DNA of 24,443 nt from Zwartia sp. (lineage in GTDB: Bacteria; Pseudomonadota; Gammaproteobacteria; Burkholderiales; Burkholderiaceae_B). Positions 1 through 8,130 of this stretch are shown here, in pieces (within the stretch, counting starts at the first letter, position 1; every line of letters begins with the position of its first letter). Location: the NCBI GenBank assembly GCA_030653405.1, contig JAURZO010000081.1:1-24443 (forward strand). The letters are read 5' to 3'. The notes under the pieces were generated by a model. The model saw nothing but the letters and a program-made list of their open reading frames with translations. It had not been told where the DNA came from and did not search any database. Both the position numbers and the translations under genes were made by a program.

Positions 1-1172
1 ACAAGGTGCGTTTTTAAACGCACAGCGAAATCACTCGCCGCCTGAGTAGATTTTCCTAATGCTTTCTCAGCGAGGTTGGCATAATTTTCTTTTGAGACAG
101 GGCCGCAAAATGAGAGTGAAGGCAGAACGACCAAATTGAAAGGGGCTGCACCACTCTGCATTTTTGAAATCAGAGTATTGCAGCGATTTAAGTTGCCTTC
201 AAAGTCGTTTTCGTCGATGCGGTACTGCACTGCTGCCGCGTTGACTTTCGAGGCAGATTTAGTCGCAGCACTATCTGTTGGCGCCCGGTAAAACGCGAGA
301 TCTTTATACAACTCGGGTCGTCGACGCTCGAGCGTCCTCTTTTGATCATTATCGAAACGTGCGGGATCGATCATTCCATAAATGATTGATGGTTTGTTAG
401 TCATTGTTTTTGTGTAGTCCGTCGCCGAGGCGTGGGCGATCCGCTCGCCGTCCGCTTGCCAGATCGAAGCGGAGCCGCCATAAGTCACAGTCACACCCGT
501 TGTCGGATTACTCTCGGCATTGTTACGGTCTGCCGCAATCATTGCGAGCCCATTCCACGCGCTTTGGTGCTGAACTGCAGCGATGGTGGAGTGTTTGCCA
601 GCGGCTTGTTCGCCGAGTTGGGGCAGCAGGCGATCGGAGGAGCAAATATACGCGATCATGTCACAACCTTTTAGGGCGGCCACACGAGCAGGTTCCCAAT
701 AGGTGTCGTCGTAACAAATGATCATTGTGATGCGACCGAGTTCAGTCTCGAATACAGGATAGCCCGTATTGCCGGGGACGAACCACAAAACATCAGAAGG
801 ATTTAAGCCATTTTTCCGGTATTTTCCAACGAGTCCGTTGGGACCAATGAGCGCACCCGTGTTGTAAGTCAAGCCTGTATCACGATCAATTTCAGCGATA
901 CCGATGGCGACATAACAGTTGTATTTTTTTGTCACGGTTAAAAGCGAATCTGTTGTCTTGCCTGGCACCGTATCCATGTATGGCAAAAATTGCTCCAGAT
1001 CGCGATAGATATATCCAGAAACAGCGGCCTCAGGCATCACAATCAGACGTGCACCGTTTTTAGCGGCCTCTTGGGCAATCGCGGTCGCTGCAACAATATT
1101 TTTATCAAGTTCCATAAATTCTGGGTTGAACTCAATCGCGGCGACTTTAAAAGGTTCTTTCAAAACAGGCAT
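1..1172 (-). CDS. Nitrilase-superfamily carbon-nitrogen hydrolase with second degenerate domain (3' end outside window)
   Basis: Open from the ATG at 1172 to the window edge (390 codons, no stop), so the C-terminus is missing. AAGGA six bases upstream supports the start. Domain 1 (about residues 8-270) has the full nitrilase triad: Glu48 in MPEAAVSGY, Lys120 in GKYRKNGL and Cys153 in IICYDDTYWEPAR. Such enzymes hydrolyse non-peptide C-N bonds of nitriles, amides or carbamoyl groups, usually in the cytoplasm. I cannot name the substrate. From about residue 309 a second nitrilase-like fold begins (VNAAAVQYRIDENDFEGNL), but at its Glu position it reads LPSLSFCG, with Ser352 in place of the catalytic Glu. 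This domain is probably non-catalytic, though it is cut by the window edge. The gene lies 21 bases downstream of the TRIC gene and is probably cotranscribed with it. Confidence 0.85.
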   Translation of the reverse strand, partial: MPVLKEPFKVAAIEFNPEFMELDKNIVAATAIAQEAAKNGARLIVMPEAAVSGYIYRDLEQFLPYMDTVPGKTTDSLLTVTKKYNCYVAIGIAEIDRDTGLTYNTGALIGPNGLVGKYRKNGLNPSDVLWFVPGNTGYPVFETELGRITMIICYDDTYWEPARVAALKGCDMIAYICSSDRLLPQLGEQAAGKHSTIAAVQHQSAWNGLAMIAADRNNAESNPTTGVTVTYGGSASIWQADGERIAHASATDYTKTMTNKPSIIYGMIDPARFDNDQKRTLERRRPELYKDLAFYRAPTDSAATKSASKVNAAAVQYRIDENDFEGNLNRCNTLISKMQSGAAPFNLVVLPSLSFCGPVSKENYANLAEKALGKSTQAASDFAVRLKTHL

Positions 1173-1193
1173 CGTTATTCCTTGCTGATGAGG

Positions 1194-1832
1194 TCATGCG
1201 GACATATCTGAATCTTCGTTTGGCCACTTTGGTGACGGCCAATTTCGAAGAACGCTTGTTACGTAAAGCGCGGCGGAAGTCAGGGTCGCACCAAAGGTGG
1301 CGATATAAAAATTGGTCGTGATAGTCAGTCCATAAAAAACGAGGCTACCAAGAATGAGCGCCGTCGCAAACCAGTGCGCCTGACTAAAAACGGCTGAACG
1401 GTGACGCGTCAGGGCATCAAGCGCCATCCCGCCGACAGTGGCAGTCAAGACACCACACAAAATAATCGAAATAAAGGGCACCCCATGAATGAGTGCTTTT
1501 TGGCAACCAATAGAAATCAGCAATCCGATCGCAATCCCTCGAAGGACGAGGTATGGGATTTTCATTGAAATGAATTTATAAAAAAAGATGGCACCGAGTA
1601 TGGATGCGAACAAAATCCAAGGAAAATAGTACGGGCCGGTAATGGCCACTGGCTCCAAGCCTAACAAGAGATCGCGGACAATTCCTCCAGCCGCTCCGCC
1701 CAAAATGCCGGCAAATAGTGTGCCTGATATCGGCACATTACGACTGCGAGCGGTTGCCGCACCGTAAACTGCCGTTGTAGCCATTGCAAATACGTCGACC
1801 CATAATGGCAACGTTGGCATTGTTTCTACCAT
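1194..1832 (-). CDS. TRIC-type (UPF0126/YicG-like) membrane channel protein
   Basis: A 212-residue integral membrane protein with about seven hydrophobic segments. It shows the two-repeat UPF0126 architecture of bacterial TRIC channels. Repeat 1 carries the glycine-rich signature GILGGAAGGIVRDLLLG (about 42-58). Repeat 2 carries a weaker version, TATVGGMALDALTR, in which the usual Arg-Asp is replaced by Leu-Asp. Family members studied structurally are trimeric monovalent-cation channels; many bacterial members have no known physiological role, and there is a suggestion of glycine uptake for some. The ATG at 1832 has GAGAG about nine bases upstream, and an in-frame ATG four codons later is an alternative. 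It is the first gene of a probable two-gene unit with the nitrilase. Confidence 0.85.
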   Translation of the reverse strand: MVETMPTLPLWVDVFAMATTAVYGAATARSRNVPISGTLFAGILGGAAGGIVRDLLLGLEPVAITGPYYFPWILFASILGAIFFYKFISMKIPYLVLRGIAIGLLISIGCQKALIHGVPFISIILCGVLTATVGGMALDALTRHRSAVFSQAHWFATALILGSLVFYGLTITTNFYIATFGATLTSAALYVTSVLRNWPSPKWPNEDSDMSA

Positions 1833-1883
1833 TGTGCGACTCTCAAAAAGTGACGGTTTTATTTGGTGCGCAATAGCTGCTTG

Positions 1884-1930
1884 TCGCCGCCGATTACAAG
1901 CGTTTAATCATTCGCCTTGATCTGCGGCGA
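1884..1930. promoter_or_regulatory. Imperfect inverted repeat in divergent promoter region
   Basis: TCGCCGCCGAT (1884-1894) and ATCTGCGGCGA (1920-1930) are inverted copies with one mismatch in 11 bp, separated by 25 bp. They lie between the divergent TRIC and SDR genes. This could be a regulator site pair or an RNA stem in the leader of the TRIC gene; there is no run of T to make it a terminator. Confidence 0.35.
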
Positions 1931-1998
1931 AGTGTACTCGTGACCATATTTGACTGCAACCATGCTGTTGCTCATCTTTCGTTACCCTCAATTATTAG

Positions 1999-2047
1999 TC
2001 AAGGTAAAGCGCAATCGGTTTACACCTCACCTTGATCCGCCTACACT
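1999..2047 (+). promoter_or_regulatory. Predicted promoter with overlapping inverted repeat, upstream of SDR gene
   Basis: A sigma-70-like promoter is readable: TTTACA (2019-2024), a 17-base spacer, then TACACT (2042-2047). An inverted repeat TCAAGGT (1999-2005) / ACCTTGA (2029-2035) brackets the -35 box, with one arm inside the spacer, as expected for an operator. The position also argues against translation starting at the TTG at 2032, which would lie inside the promoter. Prediction only. Confidence 0.45.
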
Positions 2048-2091
2048 CGGTCGTAAAAAAATCAATCTCAATCGAGTCGGAGACTCATAAC

Positions 2092-2889
2092 ATGAACAGA
2101 TTCGCAGGAAAAGTGGCCTTGGTCGTTGGTGCTGGGTGTGTGGGTCCAGGATGGGGCAATGGTCGTTCTATGACCGTCAGGCTCGTCGAGGAGGGCGCGC
2201 GTGTTTTTGCCGTCGACTTCAATCCTGAGAATTTGGCTGAAACGATTACGCGTGCTGGTGATGCTGCGAGCTCGATTGAGACCTATATTTGTGACGTCAC
2301 CAACTCTAAAAGCGTTCAAGGCATGGTGAATGCTTGTATTGAGAAATTTGGCACGATCGATATTTTGATTAATAACGTGGGTGGCTCCGCGCGAGGCGGT
2401 CCCGATGATATGGCCGAGGAGGTATGGGATCAGCAGATAGCGCTCAATCTAAAAAGTGTGTTCCTTACATCCAAGTATGTATTGCCAGTCATGAGGAAAA
2501 ACAAAAGTGGTGCTATCGTCAATATGGCGTCCTCAGCAGGAATACGCTGGACAGGTAGTGACCAAGTCGCTTATGCCGCCTCCAAGGCAGGTGTGTTGCA
2601 GATGTCAAAAGTCATGGCTGTTCAATATGCTAGTGACGGTATCCGTGTCAACACCGTTGTGCCAGGTCAACTACACACGCCGATGGTTGAGTTCAGAATT
2701 GCGAAGCAGCGCGCAGGTGGTGATGTTGAAGCGTTGTTGGCGCAGCGCGTCAGCCGCATCCCTCTTGGTTTTATGGGTGATGGGCGAGACTCAGCAAGCG
2801 CCGCTTTATTTCTCGCAAGCGATGAAGCGCGCTTTATCACTGGCACAGAAATTGTTGTCGATGGAGGTATGACGGCACGCTGTGATTAA
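2092..2889 (+). CDS. Short-chain dehydrogenase/reductase (SDR) oxidoreductase
   Basis: A 265-residue classical SDR, expected to be a cytoplasmic NAD(P)-dependent alcohol/ketone oxidoreductase. The nucleotide-binding turn is the variant GAGCVGPGWGNG (13-24), found in a subset of SDRs in place of the plain TGxxxGIG. Further landmarks are NNVGG (94-98), Asn119, and the catalytic Ser148, Tyr161 and Lys165 (YAASK), followed by DGGMT near the C-terminus. The substrate is unknown. I place the start at ATG 2092 (GGAG at 2079-2082, nine bases upstream); a longer frame opening at TTG 2032 falls within the predicted promoter and lacks a ribosome site. The RidA gene follows 57 bases downstream on the same strand, which suggests joint use in catabolism of a metabolite giving reactive enamine or keto intermediates. 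Confidence 0.88.
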   Translation: MNRFAGKVALVVGAGCVGPGWGNGRSMTVRLVEEGARVFAVDFNPENLAETITRAGDAASSIETYICDVTNSKSVQGMVNACIEKFGTIDILINNVGGSARGGPDDMAEEVWDQQIALNLKSVFLTSKYVLPVMRKNKSGAIVNMASSAGIRWTGSDQVAYAASKAGVLQMSKVMAVQYASDGIRVNTVVPGQLHTPMVEFRIAKQRAGGDVEALLAQRVSRIPLGFMGDGRDSASAALFLASDEARFITGTEIVVDGGMTARCD

Positions 2890-2946
2890 TCCGTTGCACT
2901 GATTGCTTAGGCAGTATCTGATCATTCTGAATAGAAATTTTTAAAA

Positions 2947-3321
2947 ATGAAACTTATCCAGTCACCCCATACGCCGGCTCCTGCCGGTCACTACAGTCAC
3001 GCCGTCGAAGCGGGTGGTTTGATTTTTGTGTCGGGCGTATTGCCTGGCAAAGCGGCCGAGGGTGAGGACGATCATTTTGAACGTCAGGTACGTGCGTGCT
3101 TTAAACACTGTGCCAATATTCTTAAGGCTTCCAACACCACGCTAAACGATGTGGTGCAGTGCACAGCGTATATTGTTGGTGTTGAAAATTGGCCGCAGTT
3201 TAATGCCATCTACGCAGACATTTTTGGTGCGCATAAGCCGGCACGAGCAGTCGTGCCCGTGCCGGAATTGCATTATGGTTTTATGGTCGAAATACAGCTG
3301 GTGGTGGAAAGGCAAGCTTAA
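2947..3321 (+). CDS. RidA/YjgF/YER057c-family protein, probable enamine/imine deaminase
   Basis: At 124 residues it has the usual length for the family. It shows the chorismate-mutase-like RidA fold signatures: SHAVEAGGLIFVSG, the central LNDVVQCTAYI, and the C-terminal KPARAVVPVPEL...VEIQLVV. Arg100 occupies the position of the conserved Arg that binds the carboxylate of the substrate, and Glu115 is also kept, so this is likely an active hydrolase of 2-aminoacrylate-type enamines. Some relatives act instead within degradation pathways for aromatic or nitrogenous compounds. The ribosome site is poor (A/T-rich sequence before the ATG), so translation may depend on the upstream SDR gene. Its TAA overlaps the stop codon of the convergent poxB-like gene by two bases. 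Confidence 0.88.
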   Translation: MKLIQSPHTPAPAGHYSHAVEAGGLIFVSGVLPGKAAEGEDDHFERQVRACFKHCANILKASNTTLNDVVQCTAYIVGVENWPQFNAIYADIFGAHKPARAVVPVPELHYGFMVEIQLVVERQA

Positions 3322-5051
3322 GAAAATTTATTCTTGAAGCTTTCGATAGAGCTCTCCACCAGGCCCTTTACGTCACGGATGCGACCGCCGAGGAGTGCCT
3401 TGGCGCTATAGGTTGCCATGCCAACGACGTTCGCGGTACTCACGGTTGGAGGCATGACGAGCTCGTAACGATTGGTGTGCACATCAAGCAGGGCGGGACC
3501 AGGATGAGATAAAAAGTCCTGTACTGCTTGCTCCAGATCCGAGGTTTTTGTGACCTCGAAACCCTTTAGGCCCACAGCTTCCGCGATCTTGGCAAAACTT
3601 GGATTCTTAAGATCCGTGTAATTGTTCAAGAGACCCTCGGTCTTCATTTCCATCTCGACAAAGTCCAAGGCGCCGTTGTTGAGCACAGCGATTTTGATGG
3701 GAAGATTTTCCTGATGAATCGTCAGTAAATCACCCATCAGCATCGCTAGACCACCGTCACCCGACAGGCAAATGACTTGTCGGTCCGGGTAGGCTTTCTT
3801 GAGGCCAAGCGCCATTGGCATCGCATTCGCCATCGTAGCGTGGCGCAAGCTAATCATTGTTCTGCGCTTGCCGTTGGTTTTGAAGTGCCTCAGGGCCCAG
3901 ACCATGGCCGTCCCCGTATCGGCAGCGAACAAAGCATCGTCGTCCGCATATTTGCTGAGCAAGCTGGTCAGATACTGTGGGTGGATCACACTGCCGTTAC
4001 CTGGCTGTTCTTCAGCCTCGAGTGTTGCGTCAGTCTTCTTGCGTGTCTCCAGGCACTCTTTCAGGAAACTGTCATCAGTACGCTCCTGCAAGAGAGGCAG
4101 TAGCGCTTCGAGAGATGCAATCACATCGCCCTCAAGTCCGAGTGTGACAGGATGACGACGTCCGAGCCGACTTGCGTCACGGTCGATCTGAACGATCTTG
4201 GCGTGTTGGGGATAGAACTGACCCCAAGCAAAATCCGCACCGAGTAACAGCAACGTATCGCACTCGGTCATCATATGAAAGCCCGAGTGCACACCCAATA
4301 AGCCGGTCATGCCAAGGTTGTAAGGGTTGTCGTATTCGACAAAGTCTTTTGCGCGCGAAGTGTGCGCGATGGGTGCTTTGAGTTTTTTGGCCAAGGCAAC
4401 GAGGAGATCGTGCGCGCCTTGACAGCCAGCACCTGCATAGATACCAATTTTTTTACCCTGGGCAATGATCGAAGCCGTTTGTTTGAGCTCCTCATCGGAG
4501 GGTCGACGTACCGGATTTGGAAAATGAACTGAAAATGGGACGCTATCCTTGACTTCGGTGCTGCTAATGTCGACCGGCAGAATAATCACTGCTGGTCCTC
4601 TTTTGCTGATAGCCGCCTGGCAGGCGAGTACGGCGATACGTCTTGCCTGTTCGGCGTTGTAGACTTGCTCACAGAATACAGAACAGTCAGAAAAAACTTT
4701 TCCGAAGTCGACTTCCTGGGGCATATCCAGCCCAAGGCTCATCGTATCCAGTTGGCTGGCAATTACGATCAGCGGAGCATGATTACGATGTGCTTCATAG
4801 ACGCCATTGATCAAATGTAGGCTGCCTGGTCCGCAAGAACCAGCGCAACCTGCCAGTACTCCACTCATATAGGACTCGGCACCGGCAGCAAAGGCGCCGA
4901 CCTCTTCGTGTCGGGTGTGTACCCACTCAATACTACTTTTTGATATGGCATCGGTGACATGATTGAGCGTGTCACCCACCACACCATAGATGTGTTTGAC
5001 CCCCGCTGATTCTAGGACTTCAATGATCACTTGGGCGGCATTTTTACTCAT
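3318..5051 (-). CDS. poxB: Pyruvate dehydrogenase (quinone) / pyruvate oxidase, thiamine-diphosphate flavoenzyme
   Basis: The 577-residue protein aligns by eye along its whole length with E. coli PoxB, which oxidises pyruvate to acetate and CO2 and passes electrons through FAD to membrane ubiquinone. Landmarks are VESAGVKHIYGVVGD-type N-terminal domain; TRHEEVGAFAAGAE with the ThDP-activating Glu49; CAGSCGPGSLHLINGVYEAHRNH; the FAD-domain stretch VEYDNPYNLGMTGL; and the ThDP motif GDGG (431-434) to NN (458-459). The last 20 residues could form the amphipathic, lipid-binding C-terminal helix known from E. coli PoxB, though the sequence there diverges. Acetolactate synthase is less likely given the close PoxB-specific matches. 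AGGA seven bases before the ATG supports the start. It is convergent with ridA, and about 125 bases separate it from the upstream capA-like gene. Confidence 0.9.
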   Translation of the reverse strand: MSKNAAQVIIEVLESAGVKHIYGVVGDTLNHVTDAISKSSIEWVHTRHEEVGAFAAGAESYMSGVLAGCAGSCGPGSLHLINGVYEAHRNHAPLIVIASQLDTMSLGLDMPQEVDFGKVFSDCSVFCEQVYNAEQARRIAVLACQAAISKRGPAVIILPVDISSTEVKDSVPFSVHFPNPVRRPSDEELKQTASIIAQGKKIGIYAGAGCQGAHDLLVALAKKLKAPIAHTSRAKDFVEYDNPYNLGMTGLLGVHSGFHMMTECDTLLLLGADFAWGQFYPQHAKIVQIDRDASRLGRRHPVTLGLEGDVIASLEALLPLLQERTDDSFLKECLETRKKTDATLEAEEQPGNGSVIHPQYLTSLLSKYADDDALFAADTGTAMVWALRHFKTNGKRRTMISLRHATMANAMPMALGLKKAYPDRQVICLSGDGGLAMLMGDLLTIHQENLPIKIAVLNNGALDFVEMEMKTEGLLNNYTDLKNPSFAKIAEAVGLKGFEVTKTSDLEQAVQDFLSHPGPALLDVHTNRYELVMPPTVSTANVVGMATYSAKALLGGRIRDVKGLVESSIESFKNKFS

Positions 5052-5176
5052 GGTGTCATCCTAATCAAAAAGGTGGGTACAGGCTGCTTAGTATGCCATT
5101 AATGAGTTTACTTTCGGAGAATATGTGAAGCGGCTCAAGTGATGGTTGGCCGCAGCTTGGTCAGTGAGCGGAGTAT

Positions 5177-6109
5177 TTAATGCTTAATCAGGCCGTTGTT
5201 ACGGGGTATGCCATTGCCATCAAGCTTTGCTTCAAATATTTTCCATGAAATAGTCGAGTCAGCGTCAATGGTCATCTCGACAGCCCATCCGGTGTTTGTG
5301 TCGTCTGTGTCAAAACTGTCAAAAACAAAATTCCCAAGACTATAAAAAATAGTTTTACCTTTGTAGACCTCGATGTTTTGTGTGACGTGAGGATGACCTC
5401 CTATCACCGCATCAGCACCGCTATCTATCATCAGATGCGCAAGTGTCACTTCATTGATTGAGGCGAATTTTTGATTTTCCCAGCCCCAGTGGGGGTAGGT
5501 GATCACAATATCGGCTTTGTGGATTTCGCGTGCATTCTTGATATCAGCGCGAACATAATCATCCTCGGCCCAGGCACTGCCGGGTCGATCATCCAGTGCT
5601 TCGAAACTTCTGGGAAAAAATAAGTTGTAGCCAAGGATCGCAATCCTCTTGCCTTTGATATCGAAGAGCACCGGCTCATGCGCGGAACGAATGTCTTTAC
5701 CTCCGCCAAAATATTTTATTCCGGCTTCATCAAGGAGGTCGAGCATCTTGGAAAAAGCTTCTGGACCATAATCACCACTATGATTGTTGGCGAGAGAGAC
5801 TGCGCTGAAATAATTTTTAATCAGAGGCAATACACGAGGATGAGCTCTCAGCGTAAAGGGTTTTTCCTCTTTGATTCCGGTTGTCCCGACGACGCACTCA
5901 AGGTTGCCGATGGTGAGGTCTGCTGACTTGAATAAAGAAGAAAAGGAAGCAAACGGATCTTTGCCTTCCTCAATGTATTTGCCAGGTAGGTCGTCGAGCA
6001 TAATGTCACCGACAAATACGATTTTGATCGACTCGGTTTGGGCGTAGACACTGCCCGTATGGAGCAGCAACATAATGAGTATCGCGCGTATCCATTTCGC
6101 CATGTTCAT
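5177..6109 (-). CDS. CapA/PgsA-family periplasmic metallophosphatase-like protein
   Basis: A 310-residue exported protein. The signal peptide MNMAKWIRAILIMLLLHTGS leads to a likely cleavage after VYA (about residue 23). The bacterial capsule-synthesis (PGA_cap/CapA) fold is shown by its metal-site motifs in order: VFVGDIMLDD (GD 34-35), GNLE (68-71), LANNHSGDYG (NNH 108-110), HWGWE (207-211), GGHPHV (237-242) and SLGNFVFD. CapA in Bacillus takes part in poly-gamma-glutamate capsule formation, but many proteobacterial members have no known substrate. The frame stays open upstream to 6199, but the ATG at 6109 shares its A with the TGA of the preceding gene, giving a TGATG coupling; that start also gives a clean signal peptide. 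An ATG two codons later is possible. Confidence 0.85.
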   Translation of the reverse strand: MNMAKWIRAILIMLLLHTGSVYAQTESIKIVFVGDIMLDDLPGKYIEEGKDPFASFSSLFKSADLTIGNLECVVGTTGIKEEKPFTLRAHPRVLPLIKNYFSAVSLANNHSGDYGPEAFSKMLDLLDEAGIKYFGGGKDIRSAHEPVLFDIKGKRIAILGYNLFFPRSFEALDDRPGSAWAEDDYVRADIKNAREIHKADIVITYPHWGWENQKFASINEVTLAHLMIDSGADAVIGGHPHVTQNIEVYKGKTIFYSLGNFVFDSFDTDDTNTGWAVEMTIDADSTISWKIFEAKLDGNGIPRNNGLIKH

Positions 6110-6498
6110 CACCGTTGGCACGTCTTGATGCAATGAAAAAGAAGTTCGCGTTCGTCGGCAGCATCGTAGACACGATGCTGACCAAAATCTTGCGGACATG
6201 TAGAGGAAGAGCTCTTGAAGTCTTGAAGCGTGAGCAATACGAACCTATCTTTTGGGGTGTGGTAAATGTAGGCTTTGAACTTGCTGAGCTCAGTTAAATA
6301 TTGGCCCGCAAAGCGAAAGCCTCCTGGTAGATCGATCTTGGTCACTGAGTAAATATCTGTGCTGGGTTTGATCTCGAGTTGCGGCTTCTCGTCGTTCACA
6401 TCAAAGGTGCAAGTGATACGCTCTGCGAGTACAGAGTTTGGTAGCAGGGGTAGCAACATGAGAGAAATTGATATCGTAAAAAATCGACTAGAAAACAT
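6109..6498 (-). CDS. Small secreted protein of unknown function
   Basis: I do not recognise this 129-residue protein. It begins with a clear Sec signal peptide (positive N-terminus, hydrophobic stretch, cleavage likely after NSVLA at about residue 25), which leaves a mature part of about 104 residues. The mature part has four cysteines (ITCTF, SSTCPQ, FHCIKTC), enough for disulphide bonds in the periplasm, and reads as mostly beta-structure with GGFRFAGQYLTELSKFKAYIYH in the middle. GAGG seven bases upstream supports the ATG at 6498. Its stop overlaps the capA-like start by one base, so the two proteins are probably made together and may work together in the periplasm. Confidence 0.7.
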   Translation of the reverse strand: MFSSRFFTISISLMLLPLLPNSVLAERITCTFDVNDEKPQLEIKPSTDIYSVTKIDLPGGFRFAGQYLTELSKFKAYIYHTPKDRFVLLTLQDFKSSSSTCPQDFGQHRVYDAADERELLFHCIKTCQR

Positions 6499-6530
6499 GT
6501 GGCTACCTCTTAGTCTTTTAAAAAGTAAGG

Positions 6531-7403
6531 TTAGGCGATCTGTCCGAATTTTCCATCCTTAAAATCGCGCATGGCTTGCGAGATCTCCTCGCTGGTATTC
6601 ATCACGAAAGGACCGTGACCCACAATGGGTTCATTGAGTGGTTCGCCCGAAAGTAACAGAACAATAGCGTCTTCGAGAATCTCGACGTTGAGAGTTGTGC
6701 CGGTGTTTTGCATCACAGCCATTTCTGATTTTTTTACGATTTGTGAGTCTACGTTCATAGAACCTCTCAACACGTACAGCGCAGTGGTGTGACCCTCTGG
6801 AAGCTCAATCGACAAGGTACGCCCACCCGTGAGTCGCATATCCCAGACGTTCATTGGCGTGAAGGTGCGTGCGGTGCCTTCTGTCTTGTTTTGTCCGGTT
6901 TTATAAGAACCCGCGATCAGTCGAGCGGTCCCGGCATCGTTCGGCAAGGCAACACTTGGGATCTGTTCGGAAGTAATGCCCTGATAGCCTGGGCGAGTCA
7001 TTTTGTCCTTGGCCGGCAAGTTGACCCATAGCTGTATCATTTCAAAGGGACCGCCCTGACGAGCGTAATCTTCACTGTGAAACTCTTCGTGGATGAGGCC
7101 GGAGGCTGCCGTCATCCATTGCACATCACCGGGACCAATCGTGCCGCCGGCACCCGAGGAGTCGCGGTGAGAAACGCCTCCGTGATACACAATCGTCACT
7201 GTCTCAAAGCCACGGTGTGGATGCTGCCCGACACCAAGTTTTTGTGTGGTGGGAGGAAAATCGACGGGCCCCGCATGGTCCATCATTAAAAATGGCGAGA
7301 TATTTTTGGCGATATCGTTGTACGAAAAAATATTCTGCACAGGAAAGCCATCTCCAACCCAATGACTGCCATTACTGCGCTTGATGAATTCGAGTTTTTT
7401 CAT
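6531..7403 (-). CDS. Pirin-family bicupin protein
   Basis: A 290-residue two-cupin protein of the pirin/YhhW family. The N-terminal cupin retains the metal ligands expected from human pirin: His61 and His63 in GQHPHRGFETVTIVYHGGV, then His105 and Glu107 in ASGLIHEEFHS. The C-terminal cupin (GPFVMNT and neighbouring strands) closes the fold. Family members bind Fe(II) or other metals, and some have quercetin 2,3-dioxygenase activity; the physiological substrate in bacteria is usually unclear. AGGA lies six bases before the ATG. The gene is 32 bases upstream of the small secreted protein gene and 60 bases downstream of the PaiB-like gene, all on the same strand. Confidence 0.9.
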   Translation of the reverse strand: MKKLEFIKRSNGSHWVGDGFPVQNIFSYNDIAKNISPFLMMDHAGPVDFPPTTQKLGVGQHPHRGFETVTIVYHGGVSHRDSSGAGGTIGPGDVQWMTAASGLIHEEFHSEDYARQGGPFEMIQLWVNLPAKDKMTRPGYQGITSEQIPSVALPNDAGTARLIAGSYKTGQNKTEGTARTFTPMNVWDMRLTGGRTLSIELPEGHTTALYVLRGSMNVDSQIVKKSEMAVMQNTGTTLNVEILEDAIVLLLSGEPLNEPIVGHGPFVMNTSEEISQAMRDFKDGKFGQIA

Positions 7404-7463
7404 GATGTTCCTAAAGGGCTAATGTTGAAAATACCCATGCATTCGTTGTGTTCCACTCTTGAG

Positions 7464-8084
7464 CTAAGCGTCACGAATACGTTTGGCGAGTTCGACTTTT
7501 CCTAGCTGTTCCAGTGACGTGGCCGCACCCATGCGGTCTCGCGCTTCTCTGTTCTGGCTGAGCTTGACCTTGCCGACAAGTGATGTGATTGCAATCTCAA
7601 TACCAATGATGTTGTTCAACATGCTGCTAATAAACTCAGGTGTCGAGTCACCCATTTTCCAGGGTTTTGGTTCTGTCGCCTCATGTCTGTGTGTCAGGCG
7701 TGCGACGACTCGACGTACATACTTTTCATCGTCATGCACTGAAAGAATTCCGTGTGCATGCACGACTTCGTAGTTCCATGTGGGAACCGATCGATGCGTC
7801 TCGTGTTTGCTTGGATACCAGTTGGGTGAGATGTAGGCCTGGGCACCACTGAAAATCACCATGACAGGTGTGCCGGTTGGACAGCGCCGCCACAGTGGGT
7901 TTGCGCGAGCAACATGAGCAGATAGAACTCCGTGGGTGCCAACTGCTGCATCAAACTCGAAGGGAATGTGATCTGCGTCTAATCCGGCAGAACCATGCGT
8001 CACCAGTGCGCCGAGAGGGTATTGGTGAATGATGCGGCTCAATGTCTCGGGTTTGGTTTCTGAGAAATGTGCGGGGATATACAT
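7464..8084 (-). CDS. PaiB-like FMN-binding protein (negative transcriptional regulator family)
   Basis: At 206 residues the length fits PaiB. Family hallmarks are the start MYIPAHF, the strand YISPNWYPSK, and the conserved WNYEVVHAHG (103-112). These proteins have a split-barrel flavin-binding fold related to pyridoxamine-phosphate oxidase and heme-utilisation proteins. PaiB of Bacillus subtilis was described as a repressor of sporulation and protease genes, but no DNA-binding domain is obvious here and an enzymatic role is equally possible. AGGAA about nine bases upstream supports the ATG at 8084. It follows modC after 46 bases without a visible terminator. Confidence 0.85.
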   Translation of the reverse strand: MYIPAHFSETKPETLSRIIHQYPLGALVTHGSAGLDADHIPFEFDAAVGTHGVLSAHVARANPLWRRCPTGTPVMVIFSGAQAYISPNWYPSKHETHRSVPTWNYEVVHAHGILSVHDDEKYVRRVVARLTHRHEATEPKPWKMGDSTPEFISSMLNNIIGIEIAITSLVGKVKLSQNREARDRMGAATSLEQLGKVELAKRIRDA

Positions 8085-8130
8085 TTTGTATGTTTCCTGA
8101 CCTCTAAAGTATTTGGTTAATCAACACCAT

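Noticed and set aside
404..721. Plus-strand open frames over the nitrilase gene
   Set aside because: They are antisense to a frame with an intact nitrilase triad, and their products are Arg/Ser-rich without recognisable motifs.
2032..2091. Longer N-terminus of the SDR from TTG 2032
   Set aside because: It would start inside the predicted promoter, lacks a ribosome site, and the extra 20 residues precede the normal start of an SDR fold.
6110..6199. Longer N-terminus of the CapA-like protein
   Set aside because: The extra 30 residues are Arg/Cys-rich, overlap the coding end of the secreted protein gene and would bury the signal peptide.
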